A stretch of 64,000 nt of DNA. Origin: Bradyrhizobium lablabi. GTDB taxonomy: Bacteria; Pseudomonadota; Alphaproteobacteria; Rhizobiales; Xanthobacteraceae. The first letter of the stretch is position 1. Each line of letters begins with the position of its first letter. Below are positions 53,323 through 61,903 of this stretch, one piece after another. The position numbers were made by a program, and so were the translations under genes. The stretch lies in the NCBI RefSeq assembly GCF_018131005.1, contig NZ_JAFCJK010000017.1, forward strand, positions 22,389-86,388, read 5' to 3'. The notes under the pieces were generated by a model that saw nothing but the letters and a program-made list of their open reading frames with translations, had not been told where the DNA came from and made no database searches.

Positions 53323-54009
53323 GTGACCAAACCAAGCATCGTTTTCGCGCACGGCCTCTGGGCCGATGGATCATGCTTCAGCAAGTTGATCCCAGCGCTC
53401 CAGGCCGAGGGCCATGACGTGATGGCCAGTCAGCACGGCCTCGATTCCCTCGCGACCGATGTCGCCGCCGTGAAGGCATGCCTTGCTCGGGTCCCCAGCC
53501 CGGTGATCCTCGTCGGTCACTCCTATGGTGGAACACTGATCACGCACGCGGGGACCGATGCGCGGGTAGCCGCGCTCGTCTATATCGCGGCCCTCGCGCC
53601 GGATGCCGACGAAACCTCTCAGAGCCTGCTTGGCAAGTTTCCGACGTCGCCCGTGTTCGGCCATCTCGATGTGCCGGCAGGGCGCATCTGGCTCAAACAA
53701 AGCGGCGTCAAGCACTTCGCGGGAGATCTGCCCGAGGCGGAGCAAAAGCTGGTGTATGCGACGCAGGCGGCGCCGGTGGCAGATCTCTTCAACCAAAAGC
53801 TCGAGGGCACAGCGTGGAACGCCAAGCCGAGCTGGTATGTCCTCGCCACCCAGGACCAGACGGTTCCCCCGGATCTGCAACATTTCGTCTCGAAGCGCAT
53901 GAAGGCCGCCGCGACCGAAGTCGCGTCTTCGCACGTCCCCATGCTATCGAAGCCTGATGTGGTGCTCGATGTCATCCGCAAGGCCGCCACCAAGGTCTCA
54001 GCGTCCTGA
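53323..54009 (+). CDS. Alpha/beta hydrolase (methyl-esterase/MES-like)
   Basis: 228 residues. FAHGLWADGSCFSKLI near the start, the nucleophile elbow GHSYGG (Ser67) and SSHVPMLSKP with the likely catalytic His are typical of the small esterase family related to salicylic-acid-binding methyl esterases. An ACGGAG ribosome site precedes the ATG. Substrate unknown. Confidence 0.88.
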   Translation: MTKPSIVFAHGLWADGSCFSKLIPALQAEGHDVMASQHGLDSLATDVAAVKACLARVPSPVILVGHSYGGTLITHAGTDARVAALVYIAALAPDADETSQSLLGKFPTSPVFGHLDVPAGRIWLKQSGVKHFAGDLPEAEQKLVYATQAAPVADLFNQKLEGTAWNAKPSWYVLATQDQTVPPDLQHFVSKRMKAAATEVASSHVPMLSKPDVVLDVIRKAATKVSAS

Positions 54010-54181
54010 TCGCGGTCGTGCATTTCGGCCGTTGGTCCAACGCCGAGATGATCGTCGGCGCCGCCGATGTCTGCCTTCAAGAGTAAGGCGGACTTCGCGG
54101 CAGGACACGCCGACTTCCGTGCGTGACCCGCAATGGACACTCGCGCTTCGATTGCCGAATGGCGTACTAAAATAGGGAGCC

Positions 54182-55168
54182 ATGATGGATCGGCGCGGAT
54201 TCTTGAGATTTGCCGGCGGGGCAGCGTTCATGTGGCCGTTGACCGCTTTCGCCCAGAAAGCGCCGGTGGTAATTGGATTTTTGGGCGGTCAACCGCAACC
54301 GCCGTCGCGAGACCCTCGAGGCATCGCGCTCCTTCAAGGCTTCGCCGATAACGGGCTCGTCATTGGGCGGGACTTCATATTCGAACCCCGCTTTACCGCG
54401 GGCGATGATGCACGCTTTCCGGAATTCGCGCGGGAATTGGCTCGGCTCAATGCACGAATAATTCTGGCGAATTCACCAGCCGGAGTACGCGCTGCGCAAC
54501 GCCTCGAACCTGCCGTGCCGGTCGTAATGACCGCAATGACTGATCCCGTGGCGGCCGGTCTCGTCAACAGCCTCGCGCATCCCGGCAACCACACAACGGG
54601 CACAGCATCCCTAAATGAAGACGTGACGCCAAAGCTCCTCGAGTTCATACGAGAGATTTTGCCCAAGGCAAACGCACTCGCTGTTCTGTTCAATCCATCC
54701 AATTCAACCAACGCCCCAATGGTGAACAATCTCCAGGCAAAGGCGAATTCTTTGGGAATTAGCGTGACGCGCTACGCTTTGCGTTCGTCGGGCGATCTTG
54801 ATCCGCTGTTTTCAATGCTCACAAGCAAGCCGCCCGATGCACTTCAGCTTATCAGTGATGCCACGGTAAATGAATTTCTATCCGGGCGCATTGCCGACTA
54901 TGCGATAGCAAATCGCCTGCCGTCTTTTTCCAGCAACGAAAGCTCATTCGAAAATGGAGTGCTGTTGACCTACGGCGCATCGACACTGAAAATTCTTCGC
55001 CGCACCGCATACTACGTTAGAAGGATATTGGACGGGGCCATCGCGGGCGACCTACCCATTGAGCAACCCACTGGATTTGACCTGTTCATCAACGCCAAGA
55101 CGGCCAAGGCAATCGGCATTGAAATCCCGGCGACGCTTCTGGCGCGGGCTGACAGAATAATCGAGTAA
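54182..55168 (+). CDS. ABC transporter substrate-binding protein (PF04392/TrpX-type)
   Basis: 328 residues. A signal peptide with twin Arg (MMDRRGFLRFAGGAAFMW) is followed by the ABC_sub_bind fold (VVIGFLGGQP, VPVVMTAMTDPVAAGLVNSLA, LPKANALAVLFNPSN). Usually such proteins work with a permease and ATPase; none is nearby, so it is an orphan. The start may be the first or second ATG. Similar genes are multiplied in bradyrhizobia. Confidence 0.88.
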   Translation: MMDRRGFLRFAGGAAFMWPLTAFAQKAPVVIGFLGGQPQPPSRDPRGIALLQGFADNGLVIGRDFIFEPRFTAGDDARFPEFARELARLNARIILANSPAGVRAAQRLEPAVPVVMTAMTDPVAAGLVNSLAHPGNHTTGTASLNEDVTPKLLEFIREILPKANALAVLFNPSNSTNAPMVNNLQAKANSLGISVTRYALRSSGDLDPLFSMLTSKPPDALQLISDATVNEFLSGRIADYAIANRLPSFSSNESSFENGVLLTYGASTLKILRRTAYYVRRILDGAIAGDLPIEQPTGFDLFINAKTAKAIGIEIPATLLARADRIIE

Positions 55169-55218
55169 GTAAGCAAAAGCGGTTATCGAAGCACGCGGCA
55201 ATGTCGCGCATTGGCTCG

Positions 55219-55515
55219 GACATTCCGCGAACGGGCCAAAACTGACGATTGACCTTTCGCGGATATTCGCCGCTTCGACCTGCGCCGAAAAATTGCTTAC
55301 GCTCGGGTTGGAGCATCAGGGATTTGCGATGCGGCGACGGGACGTCATCACGCTTCTGAGCGGCGCGGCAGCGGCTTTGCCCCTGGCGGGGCGGGCGCAG
55401 CAGGTCCATGTTGACTGCTGGGTCCAAAGCAGCGGTTGGAGGAAGTCTGCTTTTCCGCCGCTGTCAGAGGATAAGCCGACATCCGGCGAACGAGCCAAAA
55501 TGACGGCCTTTGACC
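55219..55515. repeat. Direct repeats flanking a signal-peptide remnant
   Basis: An imperfect 36-38 bp repeat occurs at 55219-55254 and 55478-55515 (GACATTCCGCGAACGGGCCA against GACATCCGGCGAACGAGCCA, continuing AAACTGAC / AAATGAC). The segment between carries the truncated third substrate-binding gene. Confidence 0.55.
55329..55410 (+). pseudogene. Signal-peptide remnant of a third ABC substrate-binding protein
   Basis: ATG 55329 starts MRRRDVITLLSGAAAALPLA then GRAQQ, nearly the same as the signal of the next gene (MKRREFITLISGAAAMAWPP), but the sequence then becomes unrelated instead of giving the family's PVIGFL/PVIGCL core. The frame runs on without homology to about 55733. A gene reduced to its signal peptide, probably by deletion. 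Confidence 0.65.
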
Positions 55516-55629
55516 CAACTGCGACATTAGCCGTGCACCGCGGCAATGTTTTTTATGCCGCTTTCAAGCCACTATCAAAGTACCCGATTAGCCCGCTACT
55601 ATGCCGGTCTCCGGAGCTTGGGGGTGAGC

Positions 55630-56613
55630 ATGAAGCGACGAGAGTTCATTACCCTGATCAGCGGTGCTGCGGCAATGGCTTGGCCGCCTGCCGCAAGAGC
55701 GCAGCCGGCGACACCAGTAATCGGGTGCCTTAACAGTGCGGCGGCAGCCCCGATCGCGCATCTGCTCTCTGCTTTTCGGCGGGGTCTGAGCGAAACTGGC
55801 TATAACGAGGGCCAAAACGTCACAATCGAATACCGTCTCGCGGAGGGACACTACGATCGATTGCCGTCGCTAGCAGCCGATCTCGTCAATCGACGGGTCT
55901 CTGTGATCGCCACGGGGGGCGGCACGGTTTCGGCACTCGCAGCCAAGGCGGCGACCACGACGATTCCAGTTGTCTTCATTACGGACAGCGATCCCGTGAA
56001 AATCGGTCTCGTCGCCAGCATCAGCCGTCCGGGCGGCAATGTTACCGGCATCCACCAGCTAACAGCGGGCCTGGAAGCAAAGCGGCTCGGGCTGCTGCAC
56101 GAACTAGTGCCCGCCGCCACCACGATCGCCGTACTGGTGAATCAGGATTATCCGGATGCCGAGGCACAGATAAATGAAGTGCAGGGAGCTGCGCGCACGC
56201 TCGGACTACGGGCGCATATCCTGACTGCCAGCAACGAAAGGGATTTGGACCTCGCGTTTTCGGCGGTCGTCGAGCAGCGCGCAGGCGCCGTACTAGTCGC
56301 CTCTGATCCGTTCTTGTTCAGCCATCGCAGTCAGATCGTTGCGTTGGCAGCGCGTCACGCTGTACCTGCAATTTATCAGTTTCGAGAATCCGCCGGCGTT
56401 GGTGGGCTGATGAGCTACGGAACGCGCATTACGGATTCGTATCATCAAGTCGGCACCTACACTGGTCGGATTCTCAAAGGCACCAAGCCGGGAGATCTAC
56501 CGGTCGTTCGGTCCACCAGATTTGAGTTCGTGATCAATCTGAAGACGGCGAAATCACTCGGCATAACGATATCGCCGTCGCTCCTTGCTCAAGCCGACGA
56601 GGTGATTGAATAG
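55630..56613 (+). CDS. ABC transporter substrate-binding protein (PF04392/TrpX-type)
   Basis: 327 residues from ATG 55630. Signal peptide (about 1-25, ARAQ), then the ABC_sub_bind fold (TPVIGCLNSA, VSVIATGGGTVSALAA, IPVVFITDSDPVKIGLVASI). Paralogue of the gene at 54182 and likewise without permease or ATPase genes. An upstream in-frame start adds 28 residues and was rejected. Ligand unknown; related proteins bind amino acids or aromatic compounds. Confidence 0.88.
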   Translation: MKRREFITLISGAAAMAWPPAARAQPATPVIGCLNSAAAAPIAHLLSAFRRGLSETGYNEGQNVTIEYRLAEGHYDRLPSLAADLVNRRVSVIATGGGTVSALAAKAATTTIPVVFITDSDPVKIGLVASISRPGGNVTGIHQLTAGLEAKRLGLLHELVPAATTIAVLVNQDYPDAEAQINEVQGAARTLGLRAHILTASNERDLDLAFSAVVEQRAGAVLVASDPFLFSHRSQIVALAARHAVPAIYQFRESAGVGGLMSYGTRITDSYHQVGTYTGRILKGTKPGDLPVVRSTRFEFVINLKTAKSLGITISPSLLAQADEVIE

Positions 56614-56734
56614 GGATAACGTTTGCTGCGGTGCATGAGTCTCCTTCTGGCCCTTCTCGGACCTCGTGCAATGTCTGCTTCCACGCCGCTGTTGGGGTCC
56701 AAGCGGACATCGCTGATTGACGGGAAACGGTGGC

Positions 56735-59278
56735 CTAGAATCTCGCCCTGATACCGGCATAGGCGGCGAGCGGCGTTCCCGGTACGAAGGTGCGGGGATC
56801 GGTCAATTGTGCCATGAGGTTGGGCGCGCCTCCGGCGCTGGCAAAGCCGCCGCTTTCGAAGAACGTACCACCCAAATAGTAGCGTTGGTTGAAGACATTG
56901 TTGATCAGGCCAAAGATCTCGACGTTCGGTGTGATCCGGTATGAGCTATGCAGGTTCACGACCGTATAGGCAGGCACCTTCGGGCTCTGGTTGGTATCGT
57001 CATGAACGAGCCATTGGCTGCCTACGAAGTTGAGGTCGCCCCCGACCTTCCACGCCTCCGTGACATTGTACTCGACACCAGCCTTGAAGCGGTTCGCCGG
57101 AATACCCGGAATCTGATCGCCTGGCTTGACGTTGACAAATTGCACGTCGTCGTTGTTTGGGTCAGTCAAGGCATTCGGATTGTTCGGCGAGAACAGCGTA
57201 ATCGCGGTTCGGTAGGTGGCATTGACATAGGTGTAGTTGGCATAGGCATTCCAGCGATCATAGCGATACTCGAGCTTGGCCTCGATGCCTTGTCGCAATG
57301 TCTGTCCGGCATTCTGGAAGAAGCCGAAGTTGTTCACGCCGATCGGGCTTGTGACCTGGATGATGTCGTCGGAGGAGAGGGTACGGAATACACCCAGTCC
57401 CCAGGTCAGCACGCCGGTCCTGGCATCTTGGCCGAACCCGCCGCGGAATCCCGCTTCGAGAGTGTGTGCCACCACCTGCTTGAGCGGTGGATCCGCCACC
57501 AGGAAGGTGTCGATCATGCAGGGATGGTTGGGGTCGGAGCACCCCAGCTCCAGCGGCGTCGGCGCGCGGTTGGCTTCGGAGTAGCCGGCATAGGCGGTGA
57601 GGTTCGGGGTGACCTTGTAGGTCGCGCCGATCACCGGGTTAAATCGCTGGAAGCGATTGCTGCTGTTGAGCAGTGGATTCGTGCCGGTCTGGTCCTGCAA
57701 GTCGATCTGGGCGAGATTGAACCGCCCGCCCGCCGTCACCGACAGCGTGTTCGTCACGTCAAAAGTATCGGTTGCGTAGACGCCGGTGTAGGTGTTGGTG
57801 GCGCGCAGATCGACCGGGCTGAGGCCCGCGTCGGGCTGGTTGATGATGACCCCGGTGCCGGTCACGAACAGGTTGTTCGGATCGATCGTTCCGAGCTCGC
57901 TGATCGCGTTGAATTTTGTGTTGCCATGGTCGACGCTGACGCCCATCACGACGTGGTTGTCGTGCCCGAACAGTCTGTCCGTGTTGGTGAGCTGGGCAGT
58001 GCCGCCGAAACTGTTGGTGGCCACCCGGTTGCGGTCGACTTCGCCGAGGAACGCGTCGCCGAGCGTGTTCGGAGTTGCGCCCCCTGGCGAAAGCGGAAGG
58101 TTGTCGCCGATGCACAGCTCAGCAGGATCATCGCACGGCCGGACATCGGTGCCATTGCCGTCGACATGGGACTGCCGGAAGCCGCGGAAGTAGGCGTTGC
58201 CCTGGAAGGACCAGGTATCCGAAAAATTATGGCTCAGGCTCGCATTGACGAACGCCAGTTGCAGATGTGTCGACTGCGGCCACGTATAGACGCTTGACCA
58301 TCTCTGATTGAGCATCTGGATCGGCGTTGCCGCGACATTCCCGAGCAGATTGTTGGCGCCGGTGAAATTGACGTGGAATTCGGTCTGATCGTTGCGCGCG
58401 CCGACATCCACATACATGCGGTTCACATGCGACGAGTTCGCGAAGTCGCGCCATCCCCGGTCATACGCGGATTCGAACGCCGCATAGGCGGAGACGTTGT
58501 CCTTCTGGCCGCCGGCTTGCACGCCACCTTGCACGCGACCGTAAGAGCCGCCGAACGTCTCGGCTTCGACGCCCTGATAGGTGAAGCCGTTCTTCATCTG
58601 GATGCTGAGAGCGCCGCCGATCGCGTTGAGGCCGAACACGGGATTGTTGGGGAAGAGCGTAACCCGGTCGATCGCCTTTTCCGGGATGAAATCCCAATTG
58701 ACCACGTCACCCCAGGATTCGTTGATGCGGACGCCGTTCTGATAGACCGCTAGGCCCTGCGGCGTTCCCTGGACAGGCGAGGCGATGAAGCCGCGATAGT
58801 CTAGATTGCGCTGGAACGGATTGCCCGTCTGGTCGCCGACCGTCACGCCGGGCAGCCCGCGAACCAATGCGTCGAGAAAGTTCGTCGTATAGTTGTGGCT
58901 GAAGGCCGGCGCTGTCAGCACCGCCGTATTGGACGGAACCTTGTCGCGATCAATCAGGGTCGGGTCGCGATCAGAAGCTCCCGGCGTAGCTGCGCCAGTC
59001 GCCGGCGCCTCCGCTGTTTCAGCGGGCGCGCCTCGTGCCCGGGTGGTTCGCGATGTGCGTGCCACCGGCCGAGCCACCGGCTTCGGGCTGCGCGTACCGG
59101 CGAGCGGCGACGGAGAAATCACGGTCACCGGTGGCAGTTCAGTCGTGGGCAGGTCCTGGGCGCTCACGCTCGTCGGTAGCGTCGCAGTCGCAATGGCGGC
59201 TGTGATGGCCGCGGCTTCACGCGTGGGAGGGAAAGCCAGGAATTTTCGAGTTGCCGCACGCCGCAACGTACCAGCCAT
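56735..59278 (-). CDS. TonB-dependent outer-membrane receptor
   Basis: 847 residues. A signal peptide (cleavage near SVSAQ, about 41) is followed by a Pro/Arg-rich linker, a plug domain (about 115-230, LDALVRGLPGVTVGDQTGNP) and a beta-barrel ending in the aromatic C-terminus AGIRARF. It imports a large ligand such as a siderophore, heme or other nutrient, powered by TonB. No regulator or ABC genes sit alongside. Ligand unknown. Confidence 0.9.
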   Translation of the reverse strand: MAGTLRRAATRKFLAFPPTREAAAITAAIATATLPTSVSAQDLPTTELPPVTVISPSPLAGTRSPKPVARPVARTSRTTRARGAPAETAEAPATGAATPGASDRDPTLIDRDKVPSNTAVLTAPAFSHNYTTNFLDALVRGLPGVTVGDQTGNPFQRNLDYRGFIASPVQGTPQGLAVYQNGVRINESWGDVVNWDFIPEKAIDRVTLFPNNPVFGLNAIGGALSIQMKNGFTYQGVEAETFGGSYGRVQGGVQAGGQKDNVSAYAAFESAYDRGWRDFANSSHVNRMYVDVGARNDQTEFHVNFTGANNLLGNVAATPIQMLNQRWSSVYTWPQSTHLQLAFVNASLSHNFSDTWSFQGNAYFRGFRQSHVDGNGTDVRPCDDPAELCIGDNLPLSPGGATPNTLGDAFLGEVDRNRVATNSFGGTAQLTNTDRLFGHDNHVVMGVSVDHGNTKFNAISELGTIDPNNLFVTGTGVIINQPDAGLSPVDLRATNTYTGVYATDTFDVTNTLSVTAGGRFNLAQIDLQDQTGTNPLLNSSNRFQRFNPVIGATYKVTPNLTAYAGYSEANRAPTPLELGCSDPNHPCMIDTFLVADPPLKQVVAHTLEAGFRGGFGQDARTGVLTWGLGVFRTLSSDDIIQVTSPIGVNNFGFFQNAGQTLRQGIEAKLEYRYDRWNAYANYTYVNATYRTAITLFSPNNPNALTDPNNDDVQFVNVKPGDQIPGIPANRFKAGVEYNVTEAWKVGGDLNFVGSQWLVHDDTNQSPKVPAYTVVNLHSSYRITPNVEIFGLINNVFNQRYYLGGTFFESGGFASAGGAPNLMAQLTDPRTFVPGTPLAAYAGIRARF

Positions 59279-59572
59279 GGCCCCACCCCGTGATTTTGCG
59301 GTTCGTTATTGTCCCCAACGAACCCCGCAAAGACTGCTGGAGCCTCGTAAAATTGGCAAATACTATTTCTCCAACAGCACTCGGGACTAATTCCAAATCG
59401 CGACCGGGAATTTTCCCGACCCGTCAAATCCTGGCTGGATCGACGCGATGCAGATAGTGCTGAAAAGCGTATGGGCGGCGGTCGTAGCGCATTGAGATAC
59501 GCCGCCGGCCTTTTAGGCCGTGTACCTATAAACCCGGCGGCGTCATGTGACTGGTGACGACGCCCGCTTTGC

Positions 59573-59656
59573 TTCTATAGCGACCAGGTTCGTGCGGCGG
59601 CGCAGTATGTCGCGACGCGCCAGAAGCCGACTTATCCGCCAAAGCCTTGGCGGTAG
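59573..59656 (+). pseudogene. Possible C-terminal gene remnant
   Basis: A 27-codon frame (FYSDQVRAAAQYVATRQKPT then YPPKPWR and stop) looks like the end of a small secreted protein but has no start: an in-frame TGA lies six codons before it. The rest of 59279-59659 shows no gene; it should hold the TonB receptor's promoter. Confidence 0.25.
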
Positions 59657-59659
59657 CCG

Positions 59660-60625
59660 TCAGTTGCCTTCAGCCAGTTGCTCATGGAAGAACCGCGCAA
59701 CGCTCTCGTTAAATTCGCGATGAAACGCTGACCTATCAAATTCCGCAGGCTTGTCGGTGCAGATGCGAGGCAGCGCGGCCCTGAGTTGCGGCGAGCATGG
59801 CGCTAGGAACGCAAAGTGGCTGGCAGGCACGCTGTGAACCTCCGGCTTTCCCGGTAGCGCACGGGCGACCCGCGCCGTGCCCTCTGGATCGATAATCCCG
59901 ATTCCGACCTCCGCTCGCCAGAACTGCACCGGAATCCTGATCGCCGCCAGATTGGATTGCGTGAAGAAACCTGGTATCGGATCGACAATCACAGCGGCGC
60001 GAATGCGCGCATCTTGCGTCAAGGCAGGAATGTCGCCGCTTCTAAGCTGCCCGCAGAATTTCGACGCATCCGTGCAACCGCGCGCATAACGGCCGAAGTC
60101 CGGTGCGGCACCGATCAGTGCCAGACCAGTGTAGGCTCCCTTGGAGAATCCAAATAGTCCAATTTTCGCGGGATCGACGACGGCCCTATCTTTCCAGTCT
60201 TGAAGCATGAAATCGAGCAGACGGACCATGTCTGTCGGGCGCCACACGAAGGATGACAGATCGTCTTTTTTTGAGGAATTGTTCGCGTTGTCGCCCGGAT
60301 GATTGATTGCCGCGACGACGAATCCGGCATCCGCTAGCGCAGCTGCCGTGTCATGGTGCCCGCCGAACCATCCGACATAACCGTGGGAGACGATGACCAG
60401 CGGCAGCTTTGCCCCAGTGACGGGGCAATCCTTCACACCGATGAGACCATAGTCGACACCCACCCCCAGGTCGCCAAGCTCCACATCTTTTGGTTTGGCC
60501 TTGCATGGATACCAGATCGCGCCCGTCAAGTTAGGGCCATGGTTGAAAAGCTGGATGCCAGCGGCGTCGACGGAAGAAGCCAAGCAAGAAAGCCCAACAA
60601 CTAAAGACCAAAATGCTTTGCGCAA
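59660..60625 (-). CDS. Secreted alpha/beta hydrolase (PAF-acetylhydrolase/dienelactone hydrolase-like)
   Basis: 321 residues. A signal peptide (about 1-22) is followed by an alpha/beta hydrolase with LVIVSHGYVGWFGGHHDTAA, the nucleophile elbow GFSKGA (Ser161), and VPASHFAFL with the likely catalytic His. Six cysteines suggest disulfides in the periplasm. Similar to predicted dienelactone hydrolases (COG4188). Confidence 0.85.
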   Translation of the reverse strand: MRKAFWSLVVGLSCLASSVDAAGIQLFNHGPNLTGAIWYPCKAKPKDVELGDLGVGVDYGLIGVKDCPVTGAKLPLVIVSHGYVGWFGGHHDTAAALADAGFVVAAINHPGDNANNSSKKDDLSSFVWRPTDMVRLLDFMLQDWKDRAVVDPAKIGLFGFSKGAYTGLALIGAAPDFGRYARGCTDASKFCGQLRSGDIPALTQDARIRAAVIVDPIPGFFTQSNLAAIRIPVQFWRAEVGIGIIDPEGTARVARALPGKPEVHSVPASHFAFLAPCSPQLRAALPRICTDKPAEFDRSAFHREFNESVARFFHEQLAEGN

Positions 60626-60836
60626 GTAAGTCTCCCAAGCGTTGAAAGGGGGGAACGACCGAAGAAACGCTGGCTAAATTATGTCAGCTTCGGATCATTT
60701 TCGACGGTCTCAGCTGAGATTGTCGGCTGGCTGACGTCCGCTTCTACCCCGTAAGCGTCCAACCGGGGCCTGCCCTGACGCATTGCGTCCGGCTAGCCCC
60801 CTCTGATTCAAGCTTCCAAACTGGGGGCTCGAATCA

Positions 60837-61051
60837 TGCGCTGCGAACTCGCCGATTATGAATGGATTGCCATCAAGCCCATGCTGCCGAACAAGCCGCG
60901 TGGCGTTCCTCAGGTTAACGACCGTTCTGTCCTCAATGGCATCTTACGGGGTCTTGCGCTCTGGAGCGCCTTGGCGCGATCTGCCTGAGATGTTTGGTCC
61001 GTACACCAACGCTACAACCGATTCGTCCGTTGGCGGCGGGCTGGTGTCCAA
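60837..61051 (+). pseudogene. IS5-family transposase remnant
   Basis: The N-terminus MRCELADYEWIAIKPMLPNK and PRGVPQVNDRSVLNGI matches IS5/IS427-type transposases, but the sequence shifts frame after about 40 codons (VLRSGAPWRDLPEMFGPY) and again (YNRFVRWRRAGV), then ends. The catalytic DDE core is missing. CCCCCTCTGATTCAAGCTTC at about 60799 may be part of the terminal repeat. Confidence 0.8.
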
Positions 61052-61095
61052 CGAGAGCCTCTTATAGCTCTCGTACGCCGAGGAGAAGCTCCACG

Positions 61096-61749
61096 ATGAC
61101 CATCACCATTACCGCCTTTGAACGGTCACCCGATGGCGGCAAGGGACTGGCGCGCGATACACGCGTTCGCTGGGCGATTGAAGAAGCAGGCCTATCCTAC
61201 GAAGTTCGCCCTGTTTCGTTTCGCGCGATGAAAGAACCCGCGCATCTGGCGCTTCATCCTTTCGGTCAGATCCCGACCTACGAGGAAGGCGATCTTGCCC
61301 TGTTCGAGACAGGAGCGATCGTACTCCACATCGCCCAGCGCCATGCGGGGCTGCTCCCCGACGATGCCGATGCCCGGGCGCGCGCGATCACGTGGATGTT
61401 CGCCGCGCTCAGCACGGTGGAGCCGCCGATCCTCGAACTCGGCAATGCCAGGCTCCTGGAGGGCAGCAAGCCTTGGAATGCGGAACGCCTGCCTCTGGTC
61501 GAGGATCGCGTCCGTGTCCGGCTGGATCAGCTTTCCGTCCGCCTCGGCGACGCCGACTGGCTCGATGGTGCGTTCAGCGCGGGCGACCTGATGATGGTGT
61601 CGGTACTGCTCAGGCTGAAATCATCGGGCATGCTGGACGAATATCCGAACCTCGCCGCCTACGTCGCTCGCGGCGAAGCGCGACCCGCCTACCAGCGGGC
61701 CTTCGACGCCCAATTGGCGGTCAACACCGGCAAGTCTTCGACCATCTGA
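61096..61749 (+). CDS. Glutathione S-transferase family protein
   Basis: 217 residues. A thioredoxin-like N-terminal domain (about 1-85, with the conserved FGQIPTYEEGDLALFETGAI) and a helical C-terminal domain identify a GST. It begins shortly after the IS remnant; ATG 61096 (MTITITAFERSP) follows GAGGAGA. Substrate unknown; conjugation or peroxide roles are usual. Confidence 0.88.
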   Translation: MTITITAFERSPDGGKGLARDTRVRWAIEEAGLSYEVRPVSFRAMKEPAHLALHPFGQIPTYEEGDLALFETGAIVLHIAQRHAGLLPDDADARARAITWMFAALSTVEPPILELGNARLLEGSKPWNAERLPLVEDRVRVRLDQLSVRLGDADWLDGAFSAGDLMMVSVLLRLKSSGMLDEYPNLAAYVARGEARPAYQRAFDAQLAVNTGKSSTI

Positions 61750-61903
61750 TTTGAGGCCCGGCCGATCGAGGTCCGTCCCGAGTTCGAAGTTGGTCAGTTT
61801 GTGGGTCCTGACCCAGATCGCATCATGATCCGGGGGAATATGACGCGTGCCCAGACCTGAGCACCTCGATTTATCAGACCCGGCTGTTGGGCAGGCGTGG
61901 CTG

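Noticed and set aside
59279..59659. Riboswitch upstream of the TonB receptor
   Set aside because: No cobalamin-type conserved box or other riboswitch core could be recognised.
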